64,000 bases of DNA from Bradysia coprophila (GCF_014529535.1 NW_023503374.1:9169685-9233684), one strand, 5' to 3'; counted from the stretch's first letter, positions 1 through 12,585 are shown. Translations and numbers: made by a program. Notes: generated from the letters alone by a model not told the origin.

Positions 1-1550
1 TCGAAAAGCAACAACACGCCGTGCAAGATATCATACCACACCGCGTTTGAAAAACTATTGATTTTACCGTAAATTTGATCGAAAACTTAAAAAAAAAGCA
101 ACCACACTAACGATTGGAAATAAAGCTACTAGTTCAATGTGAGAAATGTATTTACTACAGAAAAATGAAAAATGCTCTTTTGCAGCACTGTTTATAATAT
201 CGAAAATAATATAAATACGTGTTGCTGCCGAGCGGGACAGCTGAGCACTGTTTGGTGTTTATGCGCTCAATGGATTCGTATATGTTGATTGTTGAACAGA
301 ACGGTGACCACTCTCTGTTGTATAAAATATTTATATACGAGAATGTCGAGAATATGAAAGTAAAATAGTTTTATGCGAAACGAGCCATATTGATACAAGC
401 AATGAACGATTTAGGTGTATTATATTCACTCAGTCAGAATTTCTAATTTAATTTGAAAATGCTAGGTAACGAGATAAAGTGTAAAAGAAGAGTAAATTTT
501 GTTTTGGTTTTTTGTTTAGCAGACGTGCCGTTCTGTTATACGATTGTGTTTGAATTACGTCATTTGGGAAAACCAACCAAATTATTTGTAACACATATCC
601 GCAAGTGCCCAAACTATTACCAACGTTTTAGAAATGGGTAGTCATCTGTTTTCTACAACGACGACAAAAATAAGCGATGAGCTTCTGGTTTTGTTCCTTT
701 ATAACACAGCCAAATATAAATGTTAAAGCTAACGAAGTAATAGATTTTTATGATGATTTAGACTAATCAAAGGAAGTAGTTGTGGATTAGATGTCTGTAC
801 AGCCACTTCATCCAAAAACCACTTGCAGTGGAAGTGTGACGCAAGTCCCTTTAGCCACTTACAAAGGAACTGATATCGGAGGGAGTGACGTATACAGCTT
901 CGACACACAAAGAGAAATGCGTCACAAATGGCAGATGATGAGGATGGTATAAACAACTGAAAAATGAATTATTAAATAAATTGCGACCGTGCGCCTGTAC
1001 GCAAAAAAATGCGTCACAAGTGGCAGATGTTGAGGATGAAAGCCGAATCATCTGCCAATTTGTGACATCTTAGAACGGTTAATAACTAGGTCCCACCTGT
1101 TGGGTGGGTCAGATCCCTTGACTGTCTGAACCTGAGCTTCTTAATAGATTCTTTATTGGTAATAATTTATTGGTTGATTAAGAAGAACTATACTAGAACA
1201 GTCTAAATTTCTCATTAATAATTTAATTCTGTTTAGTTTTACTGAAAATCTTCTTTAATTTTTGATTCACAACTTTATTTTCTGTTTCTAGTCTGGTTTT
1301 ATGCTCATATTAGACCGTTATTGTCTATAAAAATAAATAAATGTCTTCAATAAAAATTAAACTCGTGTGAATTACGGCCCTCGCTTCGCTTTGGCCGCAA
1401 ACTTCACACTCGTTAATTTTTTGTGGTTTAATCGCCTTTGTTAACAAGACAAAATAAAATAAAAAGAAACAATTATTGAAAATTCGTTTAGCAACAGCAG
1501 CTACATCGTTAGACCAATATAATGTATCTTGAAACCTAACCTCAGGAATT
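1..1550. other. Intergenic, no gene seen
   Basis: AT-rich sequence without a supported gene. It carries scattered short repeat pieces: a CATCTGTT...GACGAC motif near 640-680 that recurs near 6290, 8040, 22740 and 24130; a GTGACGCAAGTC box at 836-847; and GCGTCACAA...GGCAGATG boxes near 920 and 1010. A hairpin near 1360-1425 has GC-rich arms and resembles one at 59.36-59.46 kb. No promoter or RNA gene was recognised. Confidence 0.6.
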
Positions 1551-1559
1551 CTGTGCTTT

Positions 1560-2088
1560 ACCAAACTTTTTTTTTTAATCGGTTCAAAATAACCCCAGTT
1601 ACGGTGTGAACAAAGAGCATATAAGGCTTTTTCTGAGAATTCCTTCCAGATGGTTGAACCAATACCAGCCATTTTCGAACTTGGCCTGGGGATTTCAATG
1701 CTTCATCGAATAAAAATTTTTTTTTTGAAAATCGGTTGAGCTTTGGTCTAGTTATCGTGTTAACAAAGAGCAGAAAAGGCGTCTTCTGAGAACTCTATCC
1801 AGATGGTTGAACCAATACCACCCATTTTCGAACTGGACCTGAGGATTTTAATGCTTCATCGAATAAAAAAAAGTTTTTGAAAATCGGTTGAACTTTGCTC
1901 CAGTTATCGTCTTAACAAAGAGCAGAAAAGGCTTCTTTCAAGAACTACTACCAGATGGTTGAACCGATACCACCCATTTTCGAACTGGACCTGAGGATTT
2001 TAATGCTTCATCGAATAAAAAAAAGTTTTTAAAAATCCGTTGAGATTTACTCAAGTTATCGTGTTAACAAAGAGCAGAAAATTGTTAC
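1560..2088. repeat. 153-bp tandem repeat, about 3.4 copies
   Basis: The word TGGTTGAACCAATACC recurs at about 1651, 1804 and 1956, a spacing of 152-153 bp. Each unit also carries a run of A or T, AAATCGGTTGA, TTAACAAAGAGCAGAAAA and GAGGATTTTAATGCTTCATCG. Copies differ by a few substitutions. A 115-residue minus-strand frame overlapping the array looks like chance. Confidence 0.85.
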
Positions 2089-2499
2089 ATTTAACGCTTT
2101 TTCATCACATTTTCATAGATTTTTAATCATAGTGAACTTGTTACCTACGGTGTATTTGTTTATGTAAAACCCATGACTTACAGTCAAGGGAATCCCCCAA
2201 AAAACCCAGAAGGGTAAATGTGACGCAAGTCCTTTATCTTACTTACAAAATAACTGATATCGCTGAGGGTGACGCATTCTGCGCCTGTACGTAAACTTTT
2301 TCTCAACCGAAAAGTGACCCAAAAAGTTTCAGAAAGAAAATTTGACAAAAAAAAATTGCGTCACAAAGTGGCAGATGATGTGGCCTTCTTCCGTTTAAAT
2401 TCCATTATTTCACGACGGATTTTGTCCTATTTTCATAGCCATGGTTACCTCAACATCTGCCACTTTGTGACGCACGTCGACTGCAGCTCAAATCCATCG

Positions 2500-4113
2500 A
2501 AAATACGATGGAAGTTAGGAAGTGCCGGAGAAATCATATGTCATCCCAAAATTTAGGAACCAACCTTGGAACACCTCTCTTATATCGAAAATAACCCTAA
2601 TCCATCGAGAAATCCCATGGAAGTTAGAAAGTGCCAGAGGAATCATCTGTCATCCCAAAATATATGAACCAACCTTGGAACACCTCACTTATGTCGAAAA
2701 TAACCCAAATCCATCAAAAAATCCGATGGAAGGTAGGAAGTGCCAGATGAATCATCTGTCATCCCAAAATATAGGAACCAACCTTGGAACACCTCACTTA
2801 TGTCGAAAATAACCCGAATCCATCAAAAAATCCGATGGAAGTTAGGAAGTGCCAGAGGAATCATCTGTCATCCCAAAATTTAGGAACCAACCTTGGAACA
2901 CCTCACTTATGTCGAAAATAACCCGAATCCATCAAAAAATCCGATGGAAGTTAGGAAGTGCTAGAGGAATCATCTGTCATCCCAAAATTTAGGAACCAAC
3001 CTTGGAACACCTCTCTTATATCGAAAATAACCCTAATCCATCGAGAAATCCAATTTAGGAGCCAACCTTGGAACACCTCACTTATGTCGAAAATAACCCG
3101 AATCCATCAAAAAAACCGATGGAAGTTAGGAAGGGCCAGAGGAATCATCTGTCATCCCAAAATTTAGGAACCAACCTTGGAACACCTCACTTATGTCGAA
3201 AATAACCCAAAACCATCAAAAAATCCGATGGAAGTTAGGAAGTGCCAGAGGAATCATCTGTCATCCCAAAATTTAGGAACCAACCTTGGAACACCTCACT
3301 TATGTCGAAAATAACCTGAATCCATCAAAAAATCCGATGGAAGTTAGGAAGTGCTAGAGGAATCATCTGTCATCCCAAAATTTAGGAACCAACCTTGGAA
3401 CACCTCTCTTATATCGAAAATTACCCTAATCCATCGAGAAATCCAATTTAGGAGCCAACCTTGGAACACCTCACTTATGTCGAAAATAACCCGAATCCAT
3501 CAAAAAAACCGATGGAAGTTAGGAAGGGCCAGAGGAATCATCTGTCATCCCAAAATTTAGGAACCAACCTTGGAACACCTCACTTATGTCGAAAATAACC
3601 CAAAACCATCAAAAAATCCGATGGAAGTTAGGAAGTGCCAGAGGAATCATCTGTCATCCCAAAATTTAGGAACCAACCTTGGAACACCTCACTTATGTCG
3701 AAAATAACCCGAATCCATCAAAAAACCGATGGAAGTTAGGAAGGGCCAGAGGAATCATCTGTCATCCCAAAATTTAGGAACCAACCTTGGAACGCCTCAC
3801 TTATGTCGAAAATAACCCAAAACCATCAAAAAATCCGATGGAAGTTAGGAAGTGCCAGAGGAATCATCTGTCATCCCAAAATTTAGGAACCAACCTTGGA
3901 ACGCCTCACTTATGTCGAAAATAACACAAAACCATCAAAAAATCCGATGGAAGTTAGGAAGTGCCAGAGGAATCATCTGTCATCCCAAAATTTAGGAACC
4001 AACCTTGGAACACCTCACTTATGTCGAAAATAACCCAAATCCATCAAAAAATCCGATGGAAGGTAGGAAGTGCCAGAGGAATCATCTGTCATCCCAAAAT
4101 TTGGGAACCGACC
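2500..4113. repeat. 109-bp satellite array with higher-order structure
   Basis: GAACCAACCTTGGAACACCT recurs at about 2557, 2666, 2775, 2884 and 2993, an exact 109-bp spacing. Around 3054 and 3447 a shortened unit occurs, and the stretches at 2958-3167 and 3351-3560 are near-identical, giving a 393-bp higher-order unit. The array ends abruptly near 4110 in a diverged copy. Short frames across it are repeat artefacts, not genes. Confidence 0.93.
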
Positions 4114-4244
4114 TGGTGTAAGTTAATATTTAATAATCCACACAATTTCCAACAAGAAACACATCCAAAAACAACACACACCTTTCACCACATTACCATC
4201 CATATCATGCACTAAAATATACAAAACACACACACACACACACA

Positions 4245-4750
4245 TACAAATTGGTTTTTATATGACATTTGTATATGGAGACTTTGAGGAGCTCCAGCTC
4301 CCAAGATATGAGCTTTTTCCAACTTTTGAAAATTCCATTCTTATTTTTGGGCCATTATTAGCCTATAACCAAAATTTCAGGAAAATCTATAGAAACGTTT
4401 AGGAGTTCCTGGATCCCGGAATCCTGGAACTAACTAACTAACTAAGTAACTAACTAACTAACGTAGGCGATTTCAGTTATCTGAAAAAACGAAATTTTGC
4501 TTATTTTCATACAAACATCAATATTTCGAAGTTCAATATCTCGGCCAATTTTGAAGCTGCAGTGACGTGTGATAGCTCGTTGAACTCGTATGGATTCCTA
4601 GATTCCAGATATCCTAGTTTGGGGGTCGTTGGAGTTAAGGGGTAGAAGTCAAAAAGTTGCTGTAAATATGCTCCGCCGTTCCCAAAAATTTTTTTTAAAA
4701 ACATTTTTGGTAGTGGACTTGCGTCACGCCCGCTAACTAACGTGCGGGCA
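4245..4750. repeat. ~500-bp repeated module, copy 1
   Basis: The module is preceded by a CA microsatellite (about 4228-4246). It contains GAGCTCCAGCTCCCA, a TAACTAAC microsatellite (4430-4463), GTGATAGCTCGTTGAACTCG, a poly-T stretch and the box GACTTGCGTCAC. After the box comes a short GC-rich stem (GCCCGC...GCGGGC). The same order of parts recurs at 5390-5905. The stem near the end recalls Helitron 3' ends, but no CTRR terminus was seen. Confidence 0.7.
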
Positions 4751-4860
4751 TGATATAGCTATATATAGGTCAATATAGTCATATACTAACTATATATAGG
4801 TAAATAAAGCTATATATAGGTCAATATAGCTATATAAAGGTCAATATAGCTATATATACG
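4748..4860. repeat. TATAGCTATATATAGGTCAA-type short tandem repeat
   Basis: Several copies of a roughly 20-25 bp unit built from TATATAGGTCAATATAGC. A related but irregular tract lies at the far end of the window (about 63715-63850). The unit is purely AT-rich and no function is suggested. Confidence 0.75.
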
Positions 4861-5330
4861 TCCCGTTGCCCAACATACACCAAAAGTGATCAAACTTTTC
4901 CCGCTGCCCAACATACACCAAAAGTGATCAAATTTTTCCCGCTGCCCAACATACACCAAAAGTGATCAAATTTTTCTCGCTGCCCAACATTCACCGAAAG
5001 TGACCAAATTTTTCCCGCTGCCCAACATACACCAAAAGTGATCAAATTTTTCCCGCTGCCCAACATTCACCGAAAGTGACCAAATTTTTCCCGCTGCCCA
5101 ACATACACCAAAAGTGATCAAATTTTTCCCGCTGCCCAACATTCACCGAAAGTGATCAAATTTTTCCCGCTGCCCAACATACACCAAAAGTGACCAAATT
5201 TTTCCCGCTGCCCAACATACACCAAAAGTGATCAAATTTTTCCAGCTGCCCAACCATACACCGAAAGTGATCAAATTTTTCCAGCTGCCCAACCATACAC
5301 CAAATTTAATTTTTCCTACTGCCCAACATT
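4861..5330. repeat. 38-bp minisatellite, about 12 copies
   Basis: GCCCAACAT recurs every 38 bp from 4868 onward. Two unit types are interspersed: one with ACACCAAAAGTGATC, the other with TTCACCGAAAGTGACC. This implies growth by blocks larger than one unit. The spacers are not unique, so this is not a CRISPR array. Confidence 0.92.
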
Positions 5331-5389
5331 AAAATTTTTTTTTTCAAATATTCACACTCAAAAAATCCGCACACACACACACACACTTA

Positions 5390-5905
5390 AAGGTGTTCTT
5401 ATATGGGACTTATATGGGAACTTCAAGGAGCGCTAGCTCCCAAACGAGGCCCGTTCCCCTCAAATTTTTTTTCTGGAATGTCTTAGAATGACGACTAGAA
5501 TCTACTCCCAAAATTTCAAGAAATTCTAAAGAAGACTTTAGGAGATAGGCTATAACTGGAAACACGGACGGACGGACGGACGGACGGACAAACCACAAAG
5601 TAACGTAGGATTTTTTCATTTCGTTTAAAGTACTGTAATAGACCAAAATGTATGGGATAGTGGCTTCTTGGAAGATTTATTGCGTGGCCAAATTTTAAGC
5701 TACAAGAACGTGTGATAGCTCGTTGAACTCGTACGGACGCCTAGTTTTTTTTGAAGCTAATTTGGAGTCATTTGAATTTGAATTGTAGAACTTCAATATT
5801 TGCTGTATATATGGTTCTGCAGTCTACGACAAAAAATTTTTTTTTAAATTTTTTCTAGTAATAGGACTTGCGTCACAGGCGCTATGCTAACGCGCGCCCA
5901 TGATT
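5390..5905. repeat. ~500-bp repeated module, copy 2, with partial third copy to 6200
   Basis: It repeats the plan of copy 1: a CA microsatellite just before it, AGCTAGCTCCCA-type start, a GGAC microsatellite (about 5565-5590) where copy 1 has TAAC, GTGATAGCTCGTTGAACTCG, and GACTTGCGTCAC at 5865-5876 followed by a GC-rich stem. A shorter third copy (about 5930-6200) keeps only the 3' part with its box at 6161-6172. Confidence 0.7.
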
Positions 5906-6199
5906 ATTGATTTTTATGAAAAGTGCGTCAAATTGGTTTCTTAGAACTACGTCTTTGACATACCCTGAAAACTTCAGCCAAATCCACCAAATTCAAAAGT
6001 GTCACCGTTTATCATACAAATTTCCAAACTGAATTTTAATATCTCGGCCAAATCTTAACTCGTATGGATGCCCAGATTGAGCAAAGGAGGAAAAATCAAA
6101 AATGTTCCTATGTTCCTTAGTCCTACAGAAAAACATTTTTTCAAATTTTGTAGTGGGTAGGACTTGCGTCACGGCGCCTTACTAATGTGGCACCCTGAT

Positions 6200-8280
6200 C
6201 AGAATCTCGTTGTTAGCAATGCAGTTTATATGAACGTTTTGTGACAGAAGAGGAGATGTTATTTACTATTTTCAATCAACTACACCACCTTCTAGCGACA
6301 ATGACGACACAAACAAACGATGAGCTCTGGTTAACGCCGCAGCATACAAGTTAAAGCAAATCTAGAAAATGATGTTCCTTCAATCTGTTCAAAATACTTA
6401 GATACGAGTAACAGTTTCCACAACTGATGATATGCTTGTCGCGGTCGGCAGTGAAAAGTTAGATTTTTGGAGATGTGCATAAATTTGTGATTTTTGTAAA
6501 CTAGATTTTTATTACGATATAAATTAATGTAAACATATTTCGATATCTGACACTATGCAGGTGGTCACGACCTGACAGTGACCTAAAGCAAAATTTATTT
6601 CGTCACTGTTACCCTCTGATGATCACCGAAAAGAGATTTGTACGAACCAATTCAAACTGCAGACTTCGTCTTTTGAAAGGTTGATGAAATAATTTCAGTG
6701 AACTGCCAATGTGTATAATATACATGAACCTCTGCCATTTCTGAATTTTCACAGATTAACGTTCTCACACCTTTCAATTGATAAAAATGGGTTTCAAAAC
6801 AAATTGAATGTCTATAGCCCACAAAAAAAGCAAAACTGTGTAAATTAATAGACAGGTAGTCGAAAAGGTAGGAATATATGGCACAAAATCGTGATCGCTA
6901 ATATCATGTTCAGCAGAGAACATTGTGCGAACCAAAACATGACTCGAAGAGCTTTGCCTTAAATAAACATTTAAAATGCTTTAGGTATCTGATATCAAAC
7001 GTGCATAACTATTAATGTCTTGAGAAAATACGCACAATCTCACAATATAATTTAAAATGGAAACATAAAATTCATTATACGAAGAATCATTTAGTAATAA
7101 TTCTATTCGAATATATGCAAATACATATAATTAGATGTAAGCCCAAAACTGATTATATCATTGGAACACAAGTCTTTCTTCATCGATACATTATGGCGAT
7201 TGCATTAAATAATACCGGGAAAACATTAGGCTGCACTTCGTGGTAACATGCCGTTAGCCAATGGATGAATCCTAACTTTAGACCTTGGGGAAGGGGGTCA
7301 AATTTTCTGCTCAAGTTTGCTGGAAATATAATGAAAAAAGGACTTTTGTTCTTATAAGGTAGGTAGATTCAGTTGAACGAAATTTTCATTCGGACAAAAT
7401 CTAATCAAAATTAATACTGTTTGCTTCAGATGTTATTCAGCTTGTCACATATTTGCTTGGCGTTAACTCTATGAGAATTTATTAATTTTTTTATGTTGAT
7501 CATTCAAATTTATACCAAAGGTCGCTTGATAGATATTTACCATTTTCTCATAATTGTCTCGATTCTAATTTCCTGAATTACGAGCAGCCATTGGGTAGCC
7601 AGTCCGGCCCTGATTGACTTTAAAACATATCTCGATTCCTTTATTATTCATCTAAAAAAAGGCTGTACATTTGCATCACATGAACCATTATAAGCAAGGT
7701 TCACAACCATCAGTCAGAGAATGAAATAACGGCGAAAAGCTTTGTGCTTTTCGTAGATTAAACTTGGTCGAAACCATTTATATTGGTTTTCGTTATTCGC
7801 ATTTTCGATTAAACAGATTTCAAGTTTAGGTGGTGACGACGTTATTTGGTGATATTTCACAGACTAGCGTAAATAAATTATTCATATTTGTTAGATCATC
7901 CGAATTGAAATACACATATTTTGTATTATCTGTACCATAGTACAAGTTTGAGAGACACTAGTAGTAAAAGTTTGCATTTTTAATCCATTTTAAACAAAAG
8001 AGTATACCTACAGACAACAAACTCGATTCGGTGACGGTGATATCATCTGTTTTCGGCATCGATGTCAAAAATAAATGATGTACTTATATGCTTACCGCAG
8101 TCTTACGTAGCAAAATACATGTTAAAATTAATGAAGGAAAAGATTTTTTGTCAATCAGTTGAAAATACGTAGATTAAACTAAGTAAAAGATTCGAAAACC
8201 GATCAGATACCTTTACCGCCTGTGTAAAAGACCATTTACTTACACCATATTTGCATTGCTTCTTATTTATCGATTATATT
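6200..8280. other. Intergenic, no gene seen
   Basis: No supported coding region or RNA gene. A copy of the CATCTGTT/GACGAC dispersed motif lies near 6285 and another near 8040. A short motif GTAGCCAGTCCGGCCCTGA near 7595 recurs in similar form near 60580, so some of this is repeat-derived. Confidence 0.5.
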
Positions 8281-8283
8281 TAC

Positions 8284-9207
8284 AGAGTCAATTTGTCAAA
8301 ATTTCGAACAAGTTGTATGAAACAGGAAAACAAGCCATCGGCGATTTTTGGAGGGTACACAGTAATTGAATCAGGCAACCGATCATATTTTCTCACATTT
8401 TCTACGTTGGTCACTTAGCGGAAGGATTTGGAAATATGTCGAAATATGTTCGTATTCGTGAATTTGTGAAAAAAAAATTCAAATGCTATCGGTAAGTACA
8501 AAATATGATTTTAATATGCTAGTAAACACTTGAAACAGTGCTGCACTGGCATTACCAGGAAGTCGGGACGTATGAATTTTTATATGACAAAATTGAATTA
8601 GTTGGTTCTTTTCAGTGGCAGTAACTCCAGCCCTGACTTAAAATTGTCTTATACTTCAGAAGAATTAGAATAGACGCGAAGAAAAGTGGAATTCTACAGA
8701 ATTGTTGTGCTAGTACACTTCAATCAAAATTGAAGCTCAAAGAAAGTCGTGTTGCGGTAGGTTCATGGTGTCATGGATAGTAGACACCCAACGACACCCA
8801 TATCTTCCAAGTCTAAAATTGTATTTTTTTAAAACTTTCTCCAAAAGTTGGAATTTTTTTCCCCTAAAATAGCTACTCCAACACATACACGAAAAATTTC
8901 GAAATGTTTTAAAGGCCAATATATGTGGCGTCAACACCTCTACTAGAGGTCCTCTACCTCAATGACCATAATTTCAGATAAATGCGTTACGTATAATTGT
9001 CAGTGATATGCAACAAAAACTATTTTGGTCAGACCTAGTGCAGACCATTTTTTCATGATCTCTGGCGTGGAAAACATAATTACTTCGAGGATTTTTTTTT
9101 GCTACAAATGACTCAGGAGGGTCCCCTGATTCAATTACTGTGTACCTTCCAAAAATCGCCGATGGTTTGTTTTTAAGTTGTTCGAAGTTTTGGTAAATTG
9201 ACTCTTA
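8284..9207. mobile_element. Inverted-repeat element, ~920 bp
   Basis: The left end (AGAGTCAATTTGTCAAAA...CATCGGCGATTTTTGGAGGG) recurs reverse-complemented at 9120-9207, giving arms of about 90 bp. A second partial copy lies at 27474-27781 and matches the right half. No transposase frame is visible inside, so it is likely a non-autonomous DNA element. A clean target-site duplication was not seen. Confidence 0.75.
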
Positions 9208-9242
9208 ATTTAAGATAGTTTTTCATGTTACAGCAGTCATCG

Positions 9243-9410
9243 TAAAGTACTGTTCATAAATCACGTCACGATGATATGGGATATCGAGAAAAGGTATAGG
9301 TTCTTAGAATGTTGGGATAACTTTGAACCTTTTGCGTGACGAGGGGGAGGGAATTGTAGAAACATCCGTAAAATAACGTGACGTCATTTGTGAAGGGCAC
9401 CTTAATACTT
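9243..9410. mobile_element. Short inverted-repeat (MITE-like) element
   Basis: AAGTACTGTTCATAAATCACGTCACG at the left faces CGTGACGTCATTTGTGAAGGGCAC...AATACTT at the right, an imperfect inverted match. The size (about 165 bp) and absence of coding capacity fit a MITE. It lies directly after the 8284-9207 element. Confidence 0.55.
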
Positions 9411-12400
9411 TTTCATTTACGTCACCGTTCATGTTCTATTTCAAGTCGCAATACTGAAAGTATTGAAGGAAAATGACAAAACATATTGGGTAAATATGCA
9501 GTATCTATTAAGCTACTGTCGAGTCACAACCCGTCCTACTTTGCTTAAACTTACTAATATTTGTCAACATCTCGAGTAAAAATCCACTATTCTGTCCATT
9601 CTGGCAATATCTGGACTTATAATCCTACTCGAACATAATTTTACGCAAATGACATGTCAGGATGACAAAAAAGTTTTGTGTCATTTGATTTTAGTCGTTA
9701 CGAGAGAATGGTTATGATTCCAGCACTCGCCTCCGGCTCAAGCTGGAAACCTCTCATTCGCTAAAAAAAAACCTTTTAGGAAAATAACTATAATCACTTC
9801 ATTTCACTAGTTAGCAAACATTTTTCTAATTTCGTTACTCAATTTTTGCTCTCGCCTGTGAAAGAGTGTAAACGTTGGTGTTAAATTACAAGTCGATATT
9901 CCATGGTGACAAATTTATATAATACGCACGTATACATACAGTATATGTATACATACGCTAACACCACATACACTACATAACTTACAAAGCGAATTTTCCC
10001 TTCATCATTAAATCTCTGAAATTCTTTATTAAAATATTTAAGCATTTCTCGTAATTTGATTCTTTTTATTGTCTCGTTCTACATTATGTTACAGATAAAA
10101 CCCAACAGTTTGTTTGGATGAATCTTTGCATTATTTGTGGTGTGCATTTTTCTATACTTAAATTGGTGGAAAGATCTTTTAAACATTTCAGAGTCTTTCA
10201 TAGGAAAGGTGATTCTATATTCAGTTAAACTAATCCAATTTTAACGAAATATCAAAATAATTACAATAAATTGGTATACTGACCCCATGCACACAATACC
10301 GTCAATTTTCAGATTTACATTCAATTATTCTTCGCATCCAATTAGCCCGACATAATATCAGTTCGTTTCTTAGTCTAATCATTCACCATTATTATTCACT
10401 ACAGTGATTTCGGTGAACATTTAAGCTTACACACATGTTTTAACTCTATTTTTTACAGTTAATTACATTCTTCAAATCAATTAGATCAATTTCAAAATGG
10501 TAACTCGAGACGCTTAAAAAAGAGTATAATATTGGAAACGAGATAGTGATGTCGTTTATTATACTAATTAATAGTCTGAGGTTACAGAACTGAGGATTTA
10601 TTCATCAGATAGGATATATCGAAAAAAAATTAGGTTTTGTCTTTTGTCTCGTCACAGTATAGTAGGTTACATCGGGTGCTGCGAGAGTAATTCATTGCAT
10701 AAGGTAATAAATTTGTGATAAAATCCCAAGTGTATTTCCGTCTGTCTTTCCGTTGTTGTCGGGTATTCAAGTATACAACTACACTTGTCCAAAAACAGTT
10801 ACTGTAGCAACATGCTCAAATATACAAGATGAATTTTGCGAGCATTACAAATATGTTTCTGAATTAAACAATTACGTACTACGTAGCAGCATCCAATATA
10901 TTCTGTTTTTTTAGAAAAGTTGAATTTCATACAAAAATTCACGAAAAATGAACCAAAATGAACCACTTGAAATGTAATGTTTAACGTTCGCATGGAGCAT
11001 GCAGTAAAAACGTTTGGATGGCTTTTGATTGACAACATTTTTTTTTATTGAAGATAAAAGATATTTGGCTGTTTTCTTCGGTTTTCTTACCTTCAAGTTT
11101 TAATTTTGAGCTCCACAATTGCGTCGAGAAAACTGGAGCCGAGTAATGGTTGGATAGTTTCTTAAAAACATTAGCTAAAAACTATGAAGGCTAATAGCAA
11201 GAAAACCGTTAAACTTCTGTTGGTCTTCGTTCCTCAAGGGTCGTCTTTAGTTTGTCTAAAGACACCACTCAAAATGATAAAATTTGTTATTTGTTATTTG
11301 TATTGGATCAGGTGCTAAGATACAAATGAGTGGCAAATAATCAAACTGAAACAGTCGTAGCTTAAAATATTAGGTTAGTTGACGATAAAAGCACATTAAA
11401 TATTCAAAAATTTCGATCATGTGTTTAGGTTGGTAAGGAATACTGTATCTGAGTAACTGAATATAAGAGTTGTACTACGTGTCACGATCGTAATACGGAA
11501 GTAATATAGAGGACCGTACAAACACAGCCTCCACCCGATTTCTATTTTGGGTTTTTATTTTAAATTATTATTATTTTAATTATTACAACATATGAATATG
11601 ACAGGTGAGGTCATGGCTCAGATATCTATGTACTTTCATTAATATTTATAGTCGTAGTTCACAAGTATAAGATCGTATTTTTACATTTTAATGAGAGATC
11701 CGAAGAGTTAGTGGTAGAATTAATGGAATACAATTGACGTTCAAGGATTGTTAGGGCAAACTTGGCTTTTATGGCGAATCATCCGGGCCGCGAAATTCAA
11801 TCGAGCCGGGATTCAAAGTTATCGATTCGGGAAGGGCCGGGTCTGCTATTAGAAAATCGTCGACCCGCACATCTCTAAACTACAAATAGCAAGTGGCAAG
11901 CAGCAGTCATTTGTTTAATATTTTAAATGAAAAGAGCATATTCAGCCTGACCATATGATTTCGTTTCGATACGTGTAAAAACACGGAATTTTTGAAGGAG
12001 TCAATTGAAGTTATAGCTTTTACGAGTTTTACTCTAGCCGAAGACCATTCTAATAATCATGCAAAAAATTTATTCCTTTCATTGTCTTACTTTAAACAAC
12101 GTAAATCACTGTCTCACGGAACTTTGATTCCTTAATAACACTGTTCCTAATTAGGACAAATGTTTTTTTTTTGTATCGGATAATCAGATAAGCTTATATT
12201 GGCATTTGAAATTTTCAACTTAAATTTGATCATTTTTATTGTCCTCGTCCAGCGAAATAAGCCCTATCTAGATAACAAAAGTTCTACCAAATTTGGAAAC
12301 TTTGTCCTTGGCTTAAGTTGTATCGTGGCACCTGGTGATGAAGTATTAAAAGAGTGGAAGTAGAGACCGTAAGATCATCGACAAAAGCAATAAAATCAGC

Positions 12401-12580
12401 CTGCAAATTTTACACAGTAAACTTGGACGAAGGTGATAATAATAGTTAAAATTGCAAGTGTTTGTGTTATTGAAGAATGATTAAGAACCTGGACAGTGAT
12501 AACTTTAGGAGCCATTCAGGGACGATAAATGTGTAACGATAAGTGAAAATGTAATATTGAAATATGTTTCATTTTCAGAG
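9410..12580. other. Intergenic, repeats only
   Basis: No gene is supported. A short element at about 9715-9770 (ATTCCAGCACTCGCCTCCGGCTC...) has an inverted copy at 21745-21800. A dispersed repeat at about 10655-11050 has a diverged copy at 17030-17330; both carry GTAGGTTACAT(C/T)G and, further on, CGCATGG(A/G)GCA. Confidence 0.5.
10655..11050 (+). repeat. Dispersed repeat, copy 1 (copy 2 at 17030-17330)
   Basis: Shared landmarks in the same order with copy 2: GTAGGTTACATCGG, GCTGCGAGAG, ATTCATTGCATAAGGTAA, AATTTGTGATAAAA and CGCATGGAGCATGCAGTAAAA. Identity is moderate with small gaps, so the family is old. No coding content. Confidence 0.6.
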
Positions 12581-12585
12581 CCTCG

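Larger units (their letters stand above)
2220..6200. repeat. Composite satellite/module region bounded by inverted 12-bp boxes
   Basis: The region opens with GTGACGCAAGTC at 2220-2231. The inverse box GACTTGCGTCAC occurs at 4716-4727, 5865-5876 and 6161-6172, each at the end of a repeated module. Between them lie a 109-bp satellite, simple repeats, two ~500-bp modules and a 38-bp minisatellite. One reading is a composite non-autonomous mobile element that has grown by tandem duplication. The boxes are plainly visible; the mobile-element reading is inference. Confidence 0.5.

Noticed and set aside
1325..1672. 115-codon minus-strand frame
   Set aside because: It runs through a hairpin and into the 153-bp tandem repeat; no domain and no conservation between repeat units.
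2269..4215. Chain of plus-strand frames of 69-96 codons with similar products
   Set aside because: They are translations of the 109-bp satellite units and carry the same repeated words; array length, not coding, explains them.
4861..5330. Regular 38-bp array considered as CRISPR
   Set aside because: No unique spacers between repeats, and the window is clearly eukaryotic.
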